A DNA stretch of 64,000 nt from Humibacter ginsenosidimutans (GTDB lineage Bacteria > Actinomycetota > Actinomycetes > Actinomycetales > Microbacteriaceae), in contig NZ_CP042305.1 of assembly GCF_007859675.1 (NCBI RefSeq), positions 4,119,639-4,183,638 on the forward strand. Reading direction: 5' to 3'. The notes under the pieces were generated by a model. That model worked only from the letters and a program-made list of their open reading frames with translations, was not told where the DNA came from and made no database searches. Each line of letters begins with the position of its first letter. Position 1 is the first letter of the stretch. Below, piece after piece: positions 9,815 through 18,786 of the stretch. The translations under genes and the position numbers were made by a program.

Positions 9815-10892
9815 ATGTTCGACTCCATCCAGACCCTGCTCGACGAGCACGAGCAGCTGCAGGAGCAGCTCGCCGACCCCGCGCTGCACGCCGACCCCGC
9901 CCGCGCCAAGAAGGTGAACCGCCGGTACGCCGAGCTGAGCCAGATCAAGGCCGCCTACGAATCGTGGAAGTCGCACGGCGACGACCTGGATGCCGCCCGC
10001 GAGCTCGCCAAAGAAGACGACGCGTTCGCCGAGGAGGTGCCCGCGCTCGAGGAGTCGCTGGCCGCGGCCCAGGAGAAGTTGCGCCGCCTGCTCATCCCGC
10101 GCGACCCCGACGACGGACGCGACGTGATCATGGAGATCAAGGGCGGTGCGGGGGGGAGCGGAGTCCGCTTTGTTCGCCGCCGACCTGCTGCGCATGTATC
10201 TGCACTACGCGGACTCCAAGGGTTGGAAGACCGAGCTCTTGGAGCAGGACCAGACCGATCTCGGCGGCTATACCAACGTGCAGGTCGCCATCAAGGGCAA
10301 CTCGCCCGACCCCGCGCAGGGTGTGTGGGCGCACCTCAAGTACGAGGGCGGCGTGCACCGCGTGCAGCGGGTGCCGGTGACGGAGTCGCAGGGGCGCATC
10401 CAGACCTCGACGGCGGGCGTGCTCGTCTTTCCCGAGGTCGACGAGCCCGAAGAGATCGAGATCAGCCCGAACGACCTGCGCATCGACGTGTTCCGGTCGT
10501 CGGGCCCCGGCGGTCAGTCGGTGAACACGACGGACTCCGCCGTGCGCATCACGCACGTTCCTACCGGCATCGTGGTGTCGATGCAGAACGAGAAGTCGCA
10601 GATCCAGAACCGCGAGGCCGGCATGCGCGTGCTGCGCGCTCGTCTGCTCGCGAAGCAGCAGGAGGAGCTGGATGCCGCGGCCTCCGATGCCCGCAAGTCG
10701 CAGATCCGCGGCATGGACCGTTCGGAGCGCATCCGCACCTACAACTTCCCGGAGAACCGGATCGCGGACCACCGCACCGGATACAAGGCCTACAACCTCG
10801 ACCAGGTGATGAACGGCGCGCTCGACCCGGTGATCGATTCCGCCATCCAAGCCGACGAAGAGGCGCGGCTGGGCGCCCTGGGCGAGGACTGA
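9815..10892 (+). pseudogene. prfA: Peptide chain release factor 1, single-base frameshift
   Basis: RF1 reads UAA and UAG and triggers peptide release. From ATG 9815 the frame gives a normal N-terminus up to [12 protein letters not shown]. Then a run of seven G (10150-10156) shifts it out of frame, and the rest continues one base over. The remainder includes [10 protein letters not shown] (the PxT codon-recognition loop) and [10 protein letters not shown] (the catalytic GGQ loop), and ends at 10892. Removing one G gives 358 residues, the normal RF1 length, reading AGGAES where the family usually has GGEES. RF1 is essential and normally single copy, so sequencing error is more likely than loss. 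A true +1 frameshift cannot be excluded from sequence alone. Confidence 0.9.
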
Positions 10893-10922
10893 GCTCGTCG
10901 CCGCACCCGGCGGCAGCGATGA

Positions 10923-11660
10923 CTACGGAGGGCCCGACACCGATCGGAACGTGTCGGGATAGTCGCCGAGCCACGACCAGTGCCCGATCGGCCACGTGAT
11001 GACGAACGCGCGCCCGACGACGTCGGACTCCGGCACGAATCCGTGACCGGGCAGGCCCTGGTTGAGCGACGAGTCCTGCGAGTGATACCGGTTGTCGCCC
11101 ATCACCCAGAGCTCGCCTTTCGGCACGGTCACGTCGAAGGTCACGCTGGCGGCGTCCGTGTCCCCTGGCGGGATGACCGCGTAGGGCTCGACGAGTGGTG
11201 AGCCGTTCACCTCGAGCTGTCCGAGCGCATTGCAGCAGCTCACGTGATCGCCTGGCAGGCCGATCACGCGCTTGACCAGGTGATTGTTGCTGTCGGGAGC
11301 GGCGAGGCCGATCACAGAGAGCACCCACTCGATCGGTGTGGTGTTCGTCTTCTCCTCGTCGGGCTGAAGCCATCCGCCCGGGTCGGTGAAGACGACGACG
11401 TCGCCGCGGTGGATGGGGACGAGTCCGGGCTCGAGCTCGTTCACCAGAATCTGGTCGTTGATCTGCAGCGTGTTCTCCATCGAGCCCGACGGAATGTAGA
11501 ACGACCGCACCAGAAACGTCTTGACGAGGAACGACACGAGCAGCGCGGCCACGATGATGATGGCCAGATCGCGCAGCAGGAGCAGTCGCGACCGGCGACG
11601 GCCTCGGGCCGAGGATGCGCCGCGACCGCGTGCATCCTCGCCCGCCGTCGCGCTGCCCAT
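10923..11660 (-). CDS. lepB: Signal peptidase I
   Basis: Membrane serine protease that removes signal peptides of Sec and Tat substrates outside the membrane. 245 residues: a Gly/Arg-rich cytoplasmic head, one membrane segment (about 27-50, [20 protein letters not shown]), and the S26 catalytic domain. The serine is in [10 protein letters not shown] and the general-base lysine in [10 protein letters not shown]; box E is [13 protein letters not shown]. It is convergent with prfA, 30 bases apart, and divergent from the HAD gene. In most actinobacteria lepB lies near rplS, so its position inside the rho-atp block is unusual. Confidence 0.94.
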   Translation of the reverse strand: MGSATAGEDARGRGASSARGRRRSRLLLLRDLAIIIVAALLVSFLVKTFLVRSFYIPSGSMENTLQINDQILVNELEPGLVPIHRGDVVVFTDPGGWLQPDEEKTNTTPIEWVLSVIGLAAPDSNNHLVKRVIGLPGDHVSCCNALGQLEVNGSPLVEPYAVIPPGDTDAASVTFDVTVPKGELWVMGDNRYHSQDSSLNQGLPGHGFVPESDVVGRAFVITWPIGHWSWLGDYPDTFRSVSGPP

Positions 11661-11779
11661 GCACGCGAGTCAATCACATGCGGATGCTGCTGACCTCGCT
11701 GCGGCGCGCTGGCGATTCTGCGCGATCGGCGCCTGTGCTTCGCGCGAAGCTGCGTGCCGCGTGCCGTTACGCTCGAACG

Positions 11780-12616
11780 ATGACGCTCCCCGACCTCCGG
11801 CTCGTCGCCGCCGACATGGACGGCACGCTGCTGGATGCCGATGGCCACGTTCCCGACCGGCTCTGGCCGCTCCTGGACGTGATGCGCGAGCGCGGCATCG
11901 CATTCGTCCCCGCGAGCGGGCGACAGTACGCGACGCTGTTCCACACGTTCGAGCGCGACGCCGAGGGCATGGCGTTCATCGCCGAGAATGGCACCTACGT
12001 CGTGCACGACGGACGTGAGGTGAGCTCGTCCAGAATCGACGCATCCTTCGTGCGTGCGGTTCTGGATGCGCTGCGCGGGGCATCCGAGAACGGCGTCGAT
12101 CTCGGCGTGGTGCTGTGCGGCACCCGCCGTGCGTACATCGAGCGCGACGACGAGCCGTTCCTGGTCGAGGTGCGCAAGTACTACCTGGAGCACGCGGTCG
12201 TGGCCGACCTCGGCGATCACCTCGACGACATCATCAAAGTGGCCGTCTACGACTTCGGCGACGCCGAGAACGAGGTCGCTCCGGCGCTCGCGGCCTTCCG
12301 CGACACGCACCAGGTGGTGGTCTCCGGTGCGCACTGGGTCGATGTCATGGCGGCGGGTGTCAACAAGGGCACGGCCCTGCGCGCGCTGCAGAAGTCTCTG
12401 GGCGTGACGGCCGAGCAGACCGCGGCATTCGGCGACTATCTCAACGACGTGGAGCTGCTGCAGGCCGCCGATCTGTCGTACGCGATGCAGAACGCCCACC
12501 CCGAGGTGAAGGCGGTGGCACGCTTCGACGCGCCGTCGAACGCCGACGAGGGCGTGATCACCGTGCTGCGGCACCTGCTCGGCGTCGATGACGCGTTCTC
12601 GGCCGGCCGCCCCTGA
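11780..12616 (+). CDS. Cof-type HAD-IIB phosphatase
   Basis: Predicted small-molecule phosphatase of the Cof/YidA group (sugar phosphates, flavin or PLP phosphates; substrate not predictable). 278 residues. HAD motif I is AADMDGTLLD (nucleophile first Asp), motif II the Ser in PASGRQ, motif III the Lys in GVNKGTAL, and motif IV FGDYLNDVELL. The C2B cap lies between motifs II and III. The ATG at 11780 directly precedes the conserved TLPDLRLVAADMDGT start. The frame also runs open upstream to 11615 but without family similarity. Confidence 0.85.
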   Translation: MTLPDLRLVAADMDGTLLDADGHVPDRLWPLLDVMRERGIAFVPASGRQYATLFHTFERDAEGMAFIAENGTYVVHDGREVSSSRIDASFVRAVLDALRGASENGVDLGVVLCGTRRAYIERDDEPFLVEVRKYYLEHAVVADLGDHLDDIIKVAVYDFGDAENEVAPALAAFRDTHQVVVSGAHWVDVMAAGVNKGTALRALQKSLGVTAEQTAAFGDYLNDVELLQAADLSYAMQNAHPEVKAVARFDAPSNADEGVITVLRHLLGVDDAFSAGRP

Positions 12617-12620
12617 GCCC

Positions 12621-13061
12621 TCACTCCGGCACGATGACCTCGCACCAGCGACGCACAGTGCGAGCGAGCCGCAGATCGAGGGTGACCAACGGTGCCCCGA
12701 GCAGTTGCGCGAGGGCGACATAGCTCGCGTCATAGGTGCTCAGATCGTCGCGCAGGTGCCACATGGGCTGCAGCAACCGGTGCGCTGCGTGACGCTCGAT
12801 CGTCAGCTCGCCGAACAGGTCGAGGGCTTCGCGGGCTCGGCTGAGGGTGAGTGCGCCTCCTCGCACGATTCCGCGCAGAGCGTGCACGAACTCGTAGTCG
12901 ACGAGCGTGGGCGCGCGCAGGTCCGCGGTGAACCATCGTTCGGCGACATCGCCCGCGGCGAGCCACCTGATGAGCGCGGAATTATCGACGACGATCCGGA
13001 CCGGTGTCGCCGAAGATGCCGTCGGGGCCGTAGACGCCGTCGCCGTCGAAGAGACCCGCAT
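12621..13061 (-). CDS. vapC: VapC-type PIN-domain toxin
   Basis: Predicted PIN-domain ribonuclease toxin, about 146 residues. The acidic active site is visible: Asp in IVVDNSALIRW, Glu in VDYEFVHALRG, Asp in STYDASYVALAQ and Asp in LVTLDLRLA. It follows and overlaps the VapB gene on the same strand, the usual antitoxin-first arrangement. The start is uncertain. No ATG, GTG or TTG lies near the conserved core; the nearest is the ATG ending at 13061, which overlaps the antitoxin by 80 bases and adds about 20 residues. PIN toxins usually cleave tRNA or rRNA; the target here is unknown. Confidence 0.82.
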   Translation of the reverse strand: MRVSSTATASTAPTASSATPVRIVVDNSALIRWLAAGDVAERWFTADLRAPTLVDYEFVHALRGIVRGGALTLSRAREALDLFGELTIERHAAHRLLQPMWHLRDDLSTYDASYVALAQLLGAPLVTLDLRLARTVRRWCEVIVPE

Positions 13062-13299
13062 CCCGTTCCGCCCTCGCCTCATGTATTCCGCGAACGATCT
13101 CGTCGACCGTCGGCCGCTCGCTTCCGTGTGCGCGCCGTCGGGCATCCTCGAAGATCTCCGCGTTGCTGCGATAGGTGACGAGTCCGGCGAGTTGCTGCGC
13201 CACGTAGTCGGAAAGGGACATGCCGGCATCGCGTGCCCGCTCCTTGAGCTTGGCGTGCACGTCATCGGGGAGGTTCCTCACCTGCAGCATCACGGCCAT
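12982..13299 (-). CDS. vapB: VapB/FitA-type ribbon-helix-helix antitoxin
   Basis: About 105 residues. The N-terminal ribbon-helix-helix segment is LQVRNLPDDVHAKLKERARD followed by AGMSLSDYVAQQLA, a DNA-binding dimer fold. The C-terminal half (charged, then VYGPDGIFGD) is the expected toxin-wrapping tail. The ATG at 13299 (MAVMLQVR) is chosen; ATG 13290 is also possible. Such antitoxins repress their own promoter together with the toxin. The upstream gap (13300-13399) is shared with a divergent small gene and is the likely operator region. Confidence 0.82.
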   Translation of the reverse strand: MAVMLQVRNLPDDVHAKLKERARDAGMSLSDYVAQQLAGLVTYRSNAEIFEDARRRAHGSERPTVDEIVRGIHEARAERDAGLFDGDGVYGPDGIFGDTGPDRRR

Positions 13300-13399
13300 G
13301 CTCTCGGGATACATGTGATGCACATGCGCCAGGTCAGCGATCTGTGGATAACTGTCGCCTGGGGATGGCTCGCTAGGCTTTGTGCCCGAGGGAGGCGAC

Positions 13400-13720
13400 A
13401 TGACCGGGATCGCGGGTGCACTGCTCACGTGGCTCGTCGTCGCCGACACCTGGCTGAGGCTCACGATTCACGCGGAGCCGTCGGCCGTCGTGATCGTCGC
13501 GCTGGTCGCGGCGGTCGGGATGCTCGTGGTCGCAGCGGCTGTCGCCGTGCGCGTCGCGCTCCGTTCAGCGGACCGACCCGCGGCCGCGTCTCGCGTGCGG
13601 GATCGGCGTCGTTCTGCCGTGCTGTCGGCCGGTGTCGTTGTGCTCGTGCGCCCGGTCGGTGGGCGCGGTGCCAGGGCGCCGGGTCGCGGGGGAGTCCCCG
13701 CTCAGGTGGCGGTCGCGTAG
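13400..13720 (+). CDS. Small membrane protein of unknown function
   Basis: 106 residues starting at an ATG preceded by GGGAGGCGAC. Two hydrophobic stretches are predicted (GIAGALLTWLVVADTWL near the start and SAVVIVALVAAVGMLVVAAA around 34-53), followed by a basic Arg-rich tail. No family was recognised. It is divergent from vapB, and its upstream region probably also holds the vapBC operator. Coding potential is supported by the ribosome site and hydrophobic pattern but not by homology. Confidence 0.5.
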   Translation: MTGIAGALLTWLVVADTWLRLTIHAEPSAVVIVALVAAVGMLVVAAAVAVRVALRSADRPAAASRVRDRRRSAVLSAGVVVLVRPVGGRGARAPGRGGVPAQVAVA

Positions 13721-13771
13721 CGACTCCGGGCGGGGAAGAAGCATCCCCATCCGTCGACCTGGAGTACCCGC

Positions 13772-14119
13772 ATGTCCGATTCCGTGCCGCGCTGCGCCCG
13801 CAGCAGAACCCTTCGCCTGACCCGATTGTGTGCGCTCGTCGCGCGCCGCAGCATCCACCGGCTGCACCTGCGGCTGTCTCTCTTCGGCGGCTGGATCTGG
13901 GTCGCAGCCGCCTCCCTGATCGGCTTCGAGGCGCTGGAGATCCTGCTCGGAGCCTTCATCACCGCTCCCGAACTGCTCCCGCTCGCACTCCTCGCCCTCG
14001 CCGCGATCTGGTTGCTCCGCCGCACGCTCACCCGTCGCCGCCGACGACGTGCCACCCCCCACCTCTCCCCGCCCGACGTCGCGGGCCGACTGAATCGGAA
14101 TGACCACGCGAGCCCGTGA
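13772..14119 (+). CDS. Small basic membrane protein of unknown function
   Basis: 115 residues from an ATG at 13772 with CTGGAG ten bases upstream. Arg-rich N-terminus, then two hydrophobic segments (LFGGWIWVAAASLIGFEALE and LLPLALLALAAIWLL), then a run of arginines. No family was recognised. It ends 12 bases before the inverted repeat at 14131-14235. It is 51 bases after the previous small membrane gene, so the two may form an operon. Confidence 0.5.
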   Translation: MSDSVPRCARSRTLRLTRLCALVARRSIHRLHLRLSLFGGWIWVAAASLIGFEALEILLGAFITAPELLPLALLALAAIWLLRRTLTRRRRRRATPHLSPPDVAGRLNRNDHASP

Positions 14120-14130
14120 GTGACGGCGGA

Positions 14131-14235
14131 GTCAGGCAGGGGGATCTGAGTTCCGGGGGCTGGCATCGGGTCTGGCGGGAGCCGCGCCCAGCGCGGCGGG
14201 GGCATGTCACCGGAACTCAGATCCCCCTGCCTGAC
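14131..14235. repeat. Perfect 26-bp inverted repeat with 53-base spacer
   Basis: Arm 14131-14156 is exactly the reverse complement of 14210-14235. The spacer holds a second hairpin, GCCGCG (14181-14186) against CGCGGC (14192-14197). The element fills the gap between the convergent 13772 gene and cysE (12 and 15 bases from their stops). It could be a two-way terminator, a REP-like palindrome or a small mobile-element remnant. No transposase and no target duplication were seen. Confidence 0.9.
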
Positions 14236-14250
14236 GTTGGGGGAGAGACC

Positions 14251-14838
14251 TTAGATGTAAATCCCCGGATCGAGCCACGCCTCGTCTTCCCGAACCTGTG
14301 CGTGATGACGCGGAGCATCCTGCGGCCGCGCGTGCGCCGGTATCCCCACCAGCACCGAGTCCGCCGGAGCCGACTTCACGACGACCGCGTTCGCCCCCAC
14401 AACACAGCGCTCCCCGAGCACGATGTCTCCGAGCACCTGCGCGCCGGCGCCGACGACGACGCCGGCGCGCAGCGTGGGATGCCGTTTGCCCCGCCCCCGC
14501 GACTTGCCGCCGAGGGTGACGCCGTGGTACAGCATCACGTCGTCGCCGATGACCGCGGTCTCGCCGATCACGACGCCCATGCCGTGGTCGATGAAGAAGC
14601 GGCGACCGATGCGGGCTCCCGGGTGGATCTCGATCCCGGTCAGGAACCGGGCGAACTGCGAGAGCAGCCGCGCCGGCGTCTTGAGCCCGGGGGAGAGCCA
14701 CCAGCGGTGCGCAATACGGTACAGCCAGATGGCGTGCAGCCCGGAGTACGCGAGGGCGATCTCGAGATCACTGCGCGCGGCGGGGTCGTGCCGTCTGGCG
14801 TTCGCGATGTCTTCGCGCATCCGGGAGAGTACGGTCAT
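14251..14838 (-). CDS. cysE: Serine O-acetyltransferase
   Basis: Makes O-acetylserine from serine and acetyl-CoA, the substrate for CysK. 195 residues, the short bacterial form. An N-terminal helical part precedes a left-handed beta-helix of hexapeptide repeats ([51 protein letters not shown]). The catalytic His/Asp region is FIDHGMG. The start ATG at 14838 lies 13 bases after the cysK stop, so cysK-cysE is an operon and the two enzymes probably form the cysteine synthase complex. Its C-terminus ends in Ile (GIYI), as required for insertion into the CysK active site. Confidence 0.94.
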   Translation of the reverse strand: MTVLSRMREDIANARRHDPAARSDLEIALAYSGLHAIWLYRIAHRWWLSPGLKTPARLLSQFARFLTGIEIHPGARIGRRFFIDHGMGVVIGETAVIGDDVMLYHGVTLGGKSRGRGKRHPTLRAGVVVGAGAQVLGDIVLGERCVVGANAVVVKSAPADSVLVGIPAHARPQDAPRHHAQVREDEAWLDPGIYI

Positions 14839-14851
14839 CGCTGCGGCGGCC

Positions 14852-15790
14852 TCAGTCCTGCAGGTCTGCGTAGAGCACGGTCGACACGTAGCGCTCGCCG
14901 AAGTCGGGCACCACGACGACGATCGTCTTGCCGGAGTTCTCCGGCCGCTTGGCGACCTCGACGGCGGCGTGCACGGCGGCTCCCGACGAGATGCCGCCGA
15001 GGATGCCTTCCTCCGCCGCGAGCCTGCGGGCCATGGCGATCGCGGCATCCGCGTTCACGTCGATCACCTCGTCGTAGATGGAGGTGTCGAGCACCTCCGG
15101 CACGAAGTTCGCGCCGAGACCCTGGATCTTGTGCGGTCCTGGCGCACCGCCGTTGAGGATGGGCGACTCTTCCGGCTCGACGGCGATGATGCCGATCTCG
15201 GGCTTCTGCTCGCGCAGGTACGCGCCGGCTCCCGTGATGGTTCCGCCCGTGCCGATGCCTGCGACCAGCACGTCGACGTCGCCGGCGGTGTCTTCCCAGA
15301 TCTCGGGACCGGTCGTGTCGTGGTGAATGGTCGGGTTGGCCTGGTTGGCGAACTGCTGCGCCCAGATGGCGTTGTCGGTGTTCGCGACGATCTCCTTGGC
15401 CTTCTCGACGGCGCCGCGCATGCCGTCGGCGCCGGGGGTGAGCACGACCTGGGCGCCGAAGGCGCGCAACACCACGCGACGCTCCTTGCTGGCCGTCTCG
15501 GGCATGGTGATGACGAGCTTGTAACCGCGGGCGGCTGCGGCGAAGGCGAGTGCGATGCCGGTGTTGCCGCTGGTGCCCTCGACGATCGTGCCGCCGGGCT
15601 TCAGCGCACCCGACTTCTCGGCGGCGTCGATGATCGCGACGCCGATGCGGTCTTTCACGCTGGCGGCCGGGTTGTAGAACTCGAGCTTGGCGAGCACTGT
15701 CGCGCCCGCACCGTCGGTGACGTTGTTGAGTCGAACGAGAGGGGTCTTTCCGACGACCTGGGTGATATCGGAGTAGACGTTGCCGGTCAT
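14852..15790 (-). CDS. cysK: Cysteine synthase A
   Basis: PLP enzyme making cysteine from O-acetylserine and sulfide. 312 residues. The PLP lysine is in [11 protein letters not shown], the substrate loop is [12 protein letters not shown], and the phosphate loop is [19 protein letters not shown] near the C-terminus is typical. ATG start with GAAGGACAG just upstream. It is the first gene of cysK-cysE, divergent from prmC. Confidence 0.96.
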   Translation of the reverse strand: MTGNVYSDITQVVGKTPLVRLNNVTDGAGATVLAKLEFYNPAASVKDRIGVAIIDAAEKSGALKPGGTIVEGTSGNTGIALAFAAAARGYKLVITMPETASKERRVVLRAFGAQVVLTPGADGMRGAVEKAKEIVANTDNAIWAQQFANQANPTIHHDTTGPEIWEDTAGDVDVLVAGIGTGGTITGAGAYLREQKPEIGIIAVEPEESPILNGGAPGPHKIQGLGANFVPEVLDTSIYDEVIDVNADAAIAMARRLAAEEGILGGISSGAAVHAAVEVAKRPENSGKTIVVVVPDFGERYVSTVLYADLQD

Positions 15791-15855
15791 GGATCTGTCC
15801 TTCGTGGGTCGAGGTACGGCCTCAGAACGAGACGTCGAGCGACGCCCGCTTCTGC

Positions 15856-15861
15856 AGCCTA
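15856..15861 (-). promoter_or_regulatory. Candidate -10 element (TAGGCT) for cysK-cysE
   Basis: On the minus strand TAGGCT fits TANNNT and would give a leader of about 60 bases before cysK. No good -35 is visible. No cysteine- or SAM-responsive leader was recognised. Confidence 0.3.
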
Positions 15862-15960
15862 TTCTTGACGCGCGGCAGACGCGGCCTGTGTGACGTGCTC
15901 ATGACGAGCGCTCGGCTTCGCCGGAGGCCGCGACAGCACGAATCCCGAGGAGCGAGCAGC

Positions 15961-16870
15961 ATGCCCGACGACGCACGACGCGCCGAGCCGACGGCCGACC
16001 CGACGGTTCCCGACGCCATCGCGCTGCGCGACCTGCTCCGGGAGTCCGCCGCCGTGCTGTCCGAGGCGGGCATCGTCGATCCGACAGTCGACGCCGAGCT
16101 GCTCGTCGGCCACGTGCTCGGTGCGAGCCGTGGCCGCGTTCAGGCTCAGGCGGTGATGGATGCCGCGGTCTCCGCCGAACAGGCTGCTGCCGTGCGTGCG
16201 CTGGTCGCCCGGCGCGCAGGGCGGGAGCCGCTGCAGCACATCACGGGCAGAGCGCCCTTCCGGTCTCTCGAGCTTGCTGTGGGGCCCGGCGTCTTCGTGC
16301 CGCGGCCGGAGACGGAGCTGCTGGCGCAACTGGCGATCGACGCCTTGCGTGCGACCGCCGAGCCGGAGCCGATCGGCGTCGACCTCGGCACGGGCAGCGG
16401 TGCGATCGCGCTCGCGATGGCGACGGAGGTTCCGCACGCGATCGTCTTCGCCGTCGAGCGGTCCACTGAGGCGCACGTGTGGGCCAGGCGCAACATCGAC
16501 GAGGCCGGGGTGACCAACCTCCAGCTCGTGCACGGCGATCTCGCGGATGCCCTTCCCGACCTCGACGGCCGCGCAGCCGTCGTCGCGTCCAACCCCCTTA
16601 CGTGCCCGATGACGCGATTCCGCGCGATCCCGAGGTGCGCCTCTTCGATCCGCCGGCGGCGCTGTACGGGGAGACGACGGCTTGGACGTGGTGCGCGCGC
16701 TCTCGCTGCGGGCGCTGCGGCTGCTTCGGCCCGGCGGACTTCTCGCCATCGAGCACGGCGAGTATCAGGGGCAGGCGGTGCGGGGCATCCTCACCGCCGA
16801 CGGCTGGCATGCGACGGCGACGCACGTCGATCTCACGATGCGTGATCGTGTCACGACGGCGGTGCGCTGA
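15961..16870 (+). pseudogene. prmC: Release-factor glutamine methyltransferase, two single-base deletions
   Basis: PrmC methylates the glutamine of the GGQ loop in RF1 and RF2. The ATG at 15961 follows GAGGAG. Frame 1 gives the helical substrate domain and the SAM-binding motif VDLGTGSGAIALAMA. At the catalytic NPPY motif a C5 run (16593-16597) is one C short, giving NPLTCP. A second loss in the G4 run at 16668-16671 restores no frame by itself. Adding one C and one G gives 303 residues reading NPPYVPDDAIP and ALYGGDDGLDVVRALS, a normal PrmC. Both sites are homopolymers, so sequencing error is the likeliest cause. Confidence 0.88.
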
Positions 16871-16876
16871 GCCTCG

Positions 16877-17818
16877 TCAGCGCGCGGCTTTCGCCTTCGC
16901 GTTCTCGGCGCGCTCGCGCGCTGTCTTCAGCGCATCGCGCTCGCGTTTGCGGGCGTCGCGCAGAGCCTTCTCCGCCTCGCGCCGTGCCTTGGCCGCTTCC
17001 TTGACACGTTTGTCTGAACTGTAGAGGGCGCTGTCTCGCGCTTCCGTGTCGTCGGACGACGTCGGCGCGGCGCTGGAACCGCCCTCGTCGATGTAGCGCT
17101 GAATGCCGTCGAGCATCCGTTCCAGCCCGAACGCGAAGTCGTCGTAATCGTCGGAGGTGTAGGCACCGGAGGTGACGACGGGGGCGAGGTCGGGAAAGCG
17201 GTCGGCCGTGATGAGCGAAGCGAGCACGGAAGCATACGCCGACCCGCTCACCTCCTCCGGCGACGCCCCGGACTCCGCGATCGAGCCCTGCACTCCGCCG
17301 ACCGCGCGCGCGTAGGAGGCGACGAGCAGCACGCACGCCATCTTCTCGTTGTCGGTGAGCGGCGCGGGTCGCAGCGCACGAAGGGCCGTGTCGATGAGAC
17401 GCATCGTGTTCGGGGTCATCGGCACGCTCGTGATGGGCAGCTGGCTGTACCAGGGATGCCGTTTCAGCGCCTCGACGTTCCCGAGCGTCCACTGCTTCAG
17501 CCCGGCACGCCAGTCGTCATCGGGCGGCTCGGGGAGCTCGATCCCGGCGATGGCATCCTGCATCAGCAGCAGCAGATCGTCTTTGCTCGTCACGTAGCGG
17601 TACAGCGACATCGTGGTGAATCCGAGCGCGGAGGCGACCTTCGCCATCGAGACGGCGCCGAGTCCTTCGGCATCGGCGATCTCGATCGCGGCATCCACGA
17701 TGCGCTCGATGCTGAGCTCGCGCTTCGGGCCGCGCTGCGGGCGCTCTGCGACGCCCCAGGAGAGGGCGACGGCGTGCGGCAGTGCCGGCTCAGGCGACGC
17801 TTCGGTGTCGGACATCAC
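16877..17818 (-). CDS. TetR/AcrR-family repressor with long basic C-terminal helix
   Basis: 313 residues. The helix-turn-helix is at about 36-85 (IVDAAIEIADAEGLGAVSMA, then SALGFTTMSLYRYVTSKDDL), followed by the ligand-binding domain typical of regulators of drug exporters. The last 50 residues are a charged Ala/Arg/Lys helix, probably coiled coil, longer than usual for TetR proteins. Two ATGs in tandem (17818 and 17815) follow GAGGAG; the second has the better spacing. It lies downstream of the DrrAB-type exporter on the same strand and probably regulates it. It is convergent with prmC, six bases apart. Confidence 0.85.
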   Translation of the reverse strand: MMSDTEASPEPALPHAVALSWGVAERPQRGPKRELSIERIVDAAIEIADAEGLGAVSMAKVASALGFTTMSLYRYVTSKDDLLLLMQDAIAGIELPEPPDDDWRAGLKQWTLGNVEALKRHPWYSQLPITSVPMTPNTMRLIDTALRALRPAPLTDNEKMACVLLVASYARAVGGVQGSIAESGASPEEVSGSAYASVLASLITADRFPDLAPVVTSGAYTSDDYDDFAFGLERMLDGIQRYIDEGGSSAAPTSSDDTEARDSALYSSDKRVKEAAKARREAEKALRDARKRERDALKTARERAENAKAKAAR

Positions 17819-17902
17819 GCTCCTCGCAATGATCGGTCCACGGTGCTCGTGCAGTGCGCAACGGTGCCGTCAGTTTAAGTGAGCCGACCGTCGGGACGGG
17901 CG

Positions 17903-17943
17903 CGCAGTCGTGCACGGTGCGGCATCCACCGCGCACGACTGCG
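17903..17943 (-). terminator. Hairpin between the exporter genes and tetR
   Basis: CGCAGTCGTGC (17903-17913) pairs perfectly with GCACGACTGCG (17933-17943), with a small GGTG/CACC stem in the loop. It lies 30 bases after the permease stop and 85 bases before tetR, suggesting termination or attenuation between them. There is no T tract. Confidence 0.5.
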
Positions 17944-17973
17944 TCTTCCGGTCGCCGCCGATGCGGCCGAGGG

Positions 17974-18786
17974 TCAGCCCTTGACGCGCCCACCGAAGAC
18001 GAGCGCCGACCCGACGGCGCCGACGATCAGGATGCCCGCCAGCCACGCCAGCGCCACCCACAGGTTCGCGCCCGGCGCCGTTCCGCTCATCAGGTCGCGG
18101 AGCGTTTCGATGATCGGCGTGTACGGCTGGTGATCGGCGAATCCGTGCAGCCAGGACGGCATCGTGTCCACGGGCACGAAGCCGCTGGAGAGATAGGGCA
18201 GGAAGAGGAACACGAAGTTGATCGACGACGCGGCGTCCACGCTCAGCAGCAGACCGCCCAGCACGCTCAGCCAGGTGAACGCGACGATGATCGCGACGCA
18301 GAAGAGCACGACGCCGATCCAGCCCGCGACCCCTGCCGCCGGACGGAAGCCGAGCAGCAGCGCGACGCCGATGACGGGAACAGCTGCTGCGAGATTGCGC
18401 AGCACACTGGCGACGACGTGTCCGTGCAGCACGGCCGAGCCCATCACGGGCAGGGTCTTGATGCGGTTCACGGTGCCGGTGGCGACGTCCTGGGCGACGC
18501 CGATCGCGGTGGCCGCCGCCCCGAAGCCGAGGCACAGCACGAGGGTTCCCGGCACGACGTAGTTCACGTAGTCGCCGTCCGACTCGATGGCGCCGCCGAA
18601 GATCACGACGAACACGAGCATGATCGACACCGGAATGGCGAATGCGGTCACGAGCGAGTCGACGCTGCGCAGAGTGCGCCTGATCTCGCGTCCCGACATC
18701 GCGACGATGTCGGAGATCGCCCTGCCGAGTCCGCCGCCGCTGGTGCGATCGGCGGGCATCGTGGGTGTCATCGTGATGGTGGTCAT
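17974..18786 (-). CDS. ABC-2 type exporter permease (DrrB-like)
   Basis: 270 residues, about six membrane segments (for example LVTAFAIPVSIMLVFVVIFG and WIGVVLFCVAIIVAFTWLSV). The cytoplasmic N-terminus and the FGFAA-like region (GTLVLCLGFGAAATAIGVAQ) followed by the D..TGTVNRIKTLP motif are typical of DrrB/daunorubicin-type permeases. It overlaps the ATPase gene upstream by four bases. Such pairs export lipophilic drugs, antibiotics or lipids; the substrate cannot be told from sequence. Confidence 0.9.
   Translation of the reverse strand: MTTITMTPTMPADRTSGGGLGRAISDIVAMSGREIRRTLRSVDSLVTAFAIPVSIMLVFVVIFGGAIESDGDYVNYVVPGTLVLCLGFGAAATAIGVAQDVATGTVNRIKTLPVMGSAVLHGHVVASVLRNLAAAVPVIGVALLLGFRPAAGVAGWIGVVLFCVAIIVAFTWLSVLGGLLLSVDAASSINFVFLFLPYLSSGFVPVDTMPSWLHGFADHQPYTPIIETLRDLMSGTAPGANLWVALAWLAGILIVGAVGSALVFGGRVKG

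Noticed and set aside
10142..10165. Programmed frameshift in RF1 by analogy with RF2
   Set aside because: No in-frame stop codon or upstream Shine-Dalgarno stimulator like that of prfB is visible, and three other homopolymer indels in the window make sequencing error more likely. Kept as a finding to check, not as a call.
13565..14107. 180-codon minus-strand frame over the two small membrane genes
   Set aside because: Gly/Arg/Glu-rich low-complexity composition with no ribosome site; the plus-strand frames have hydrophobic helices and ribosome sites.
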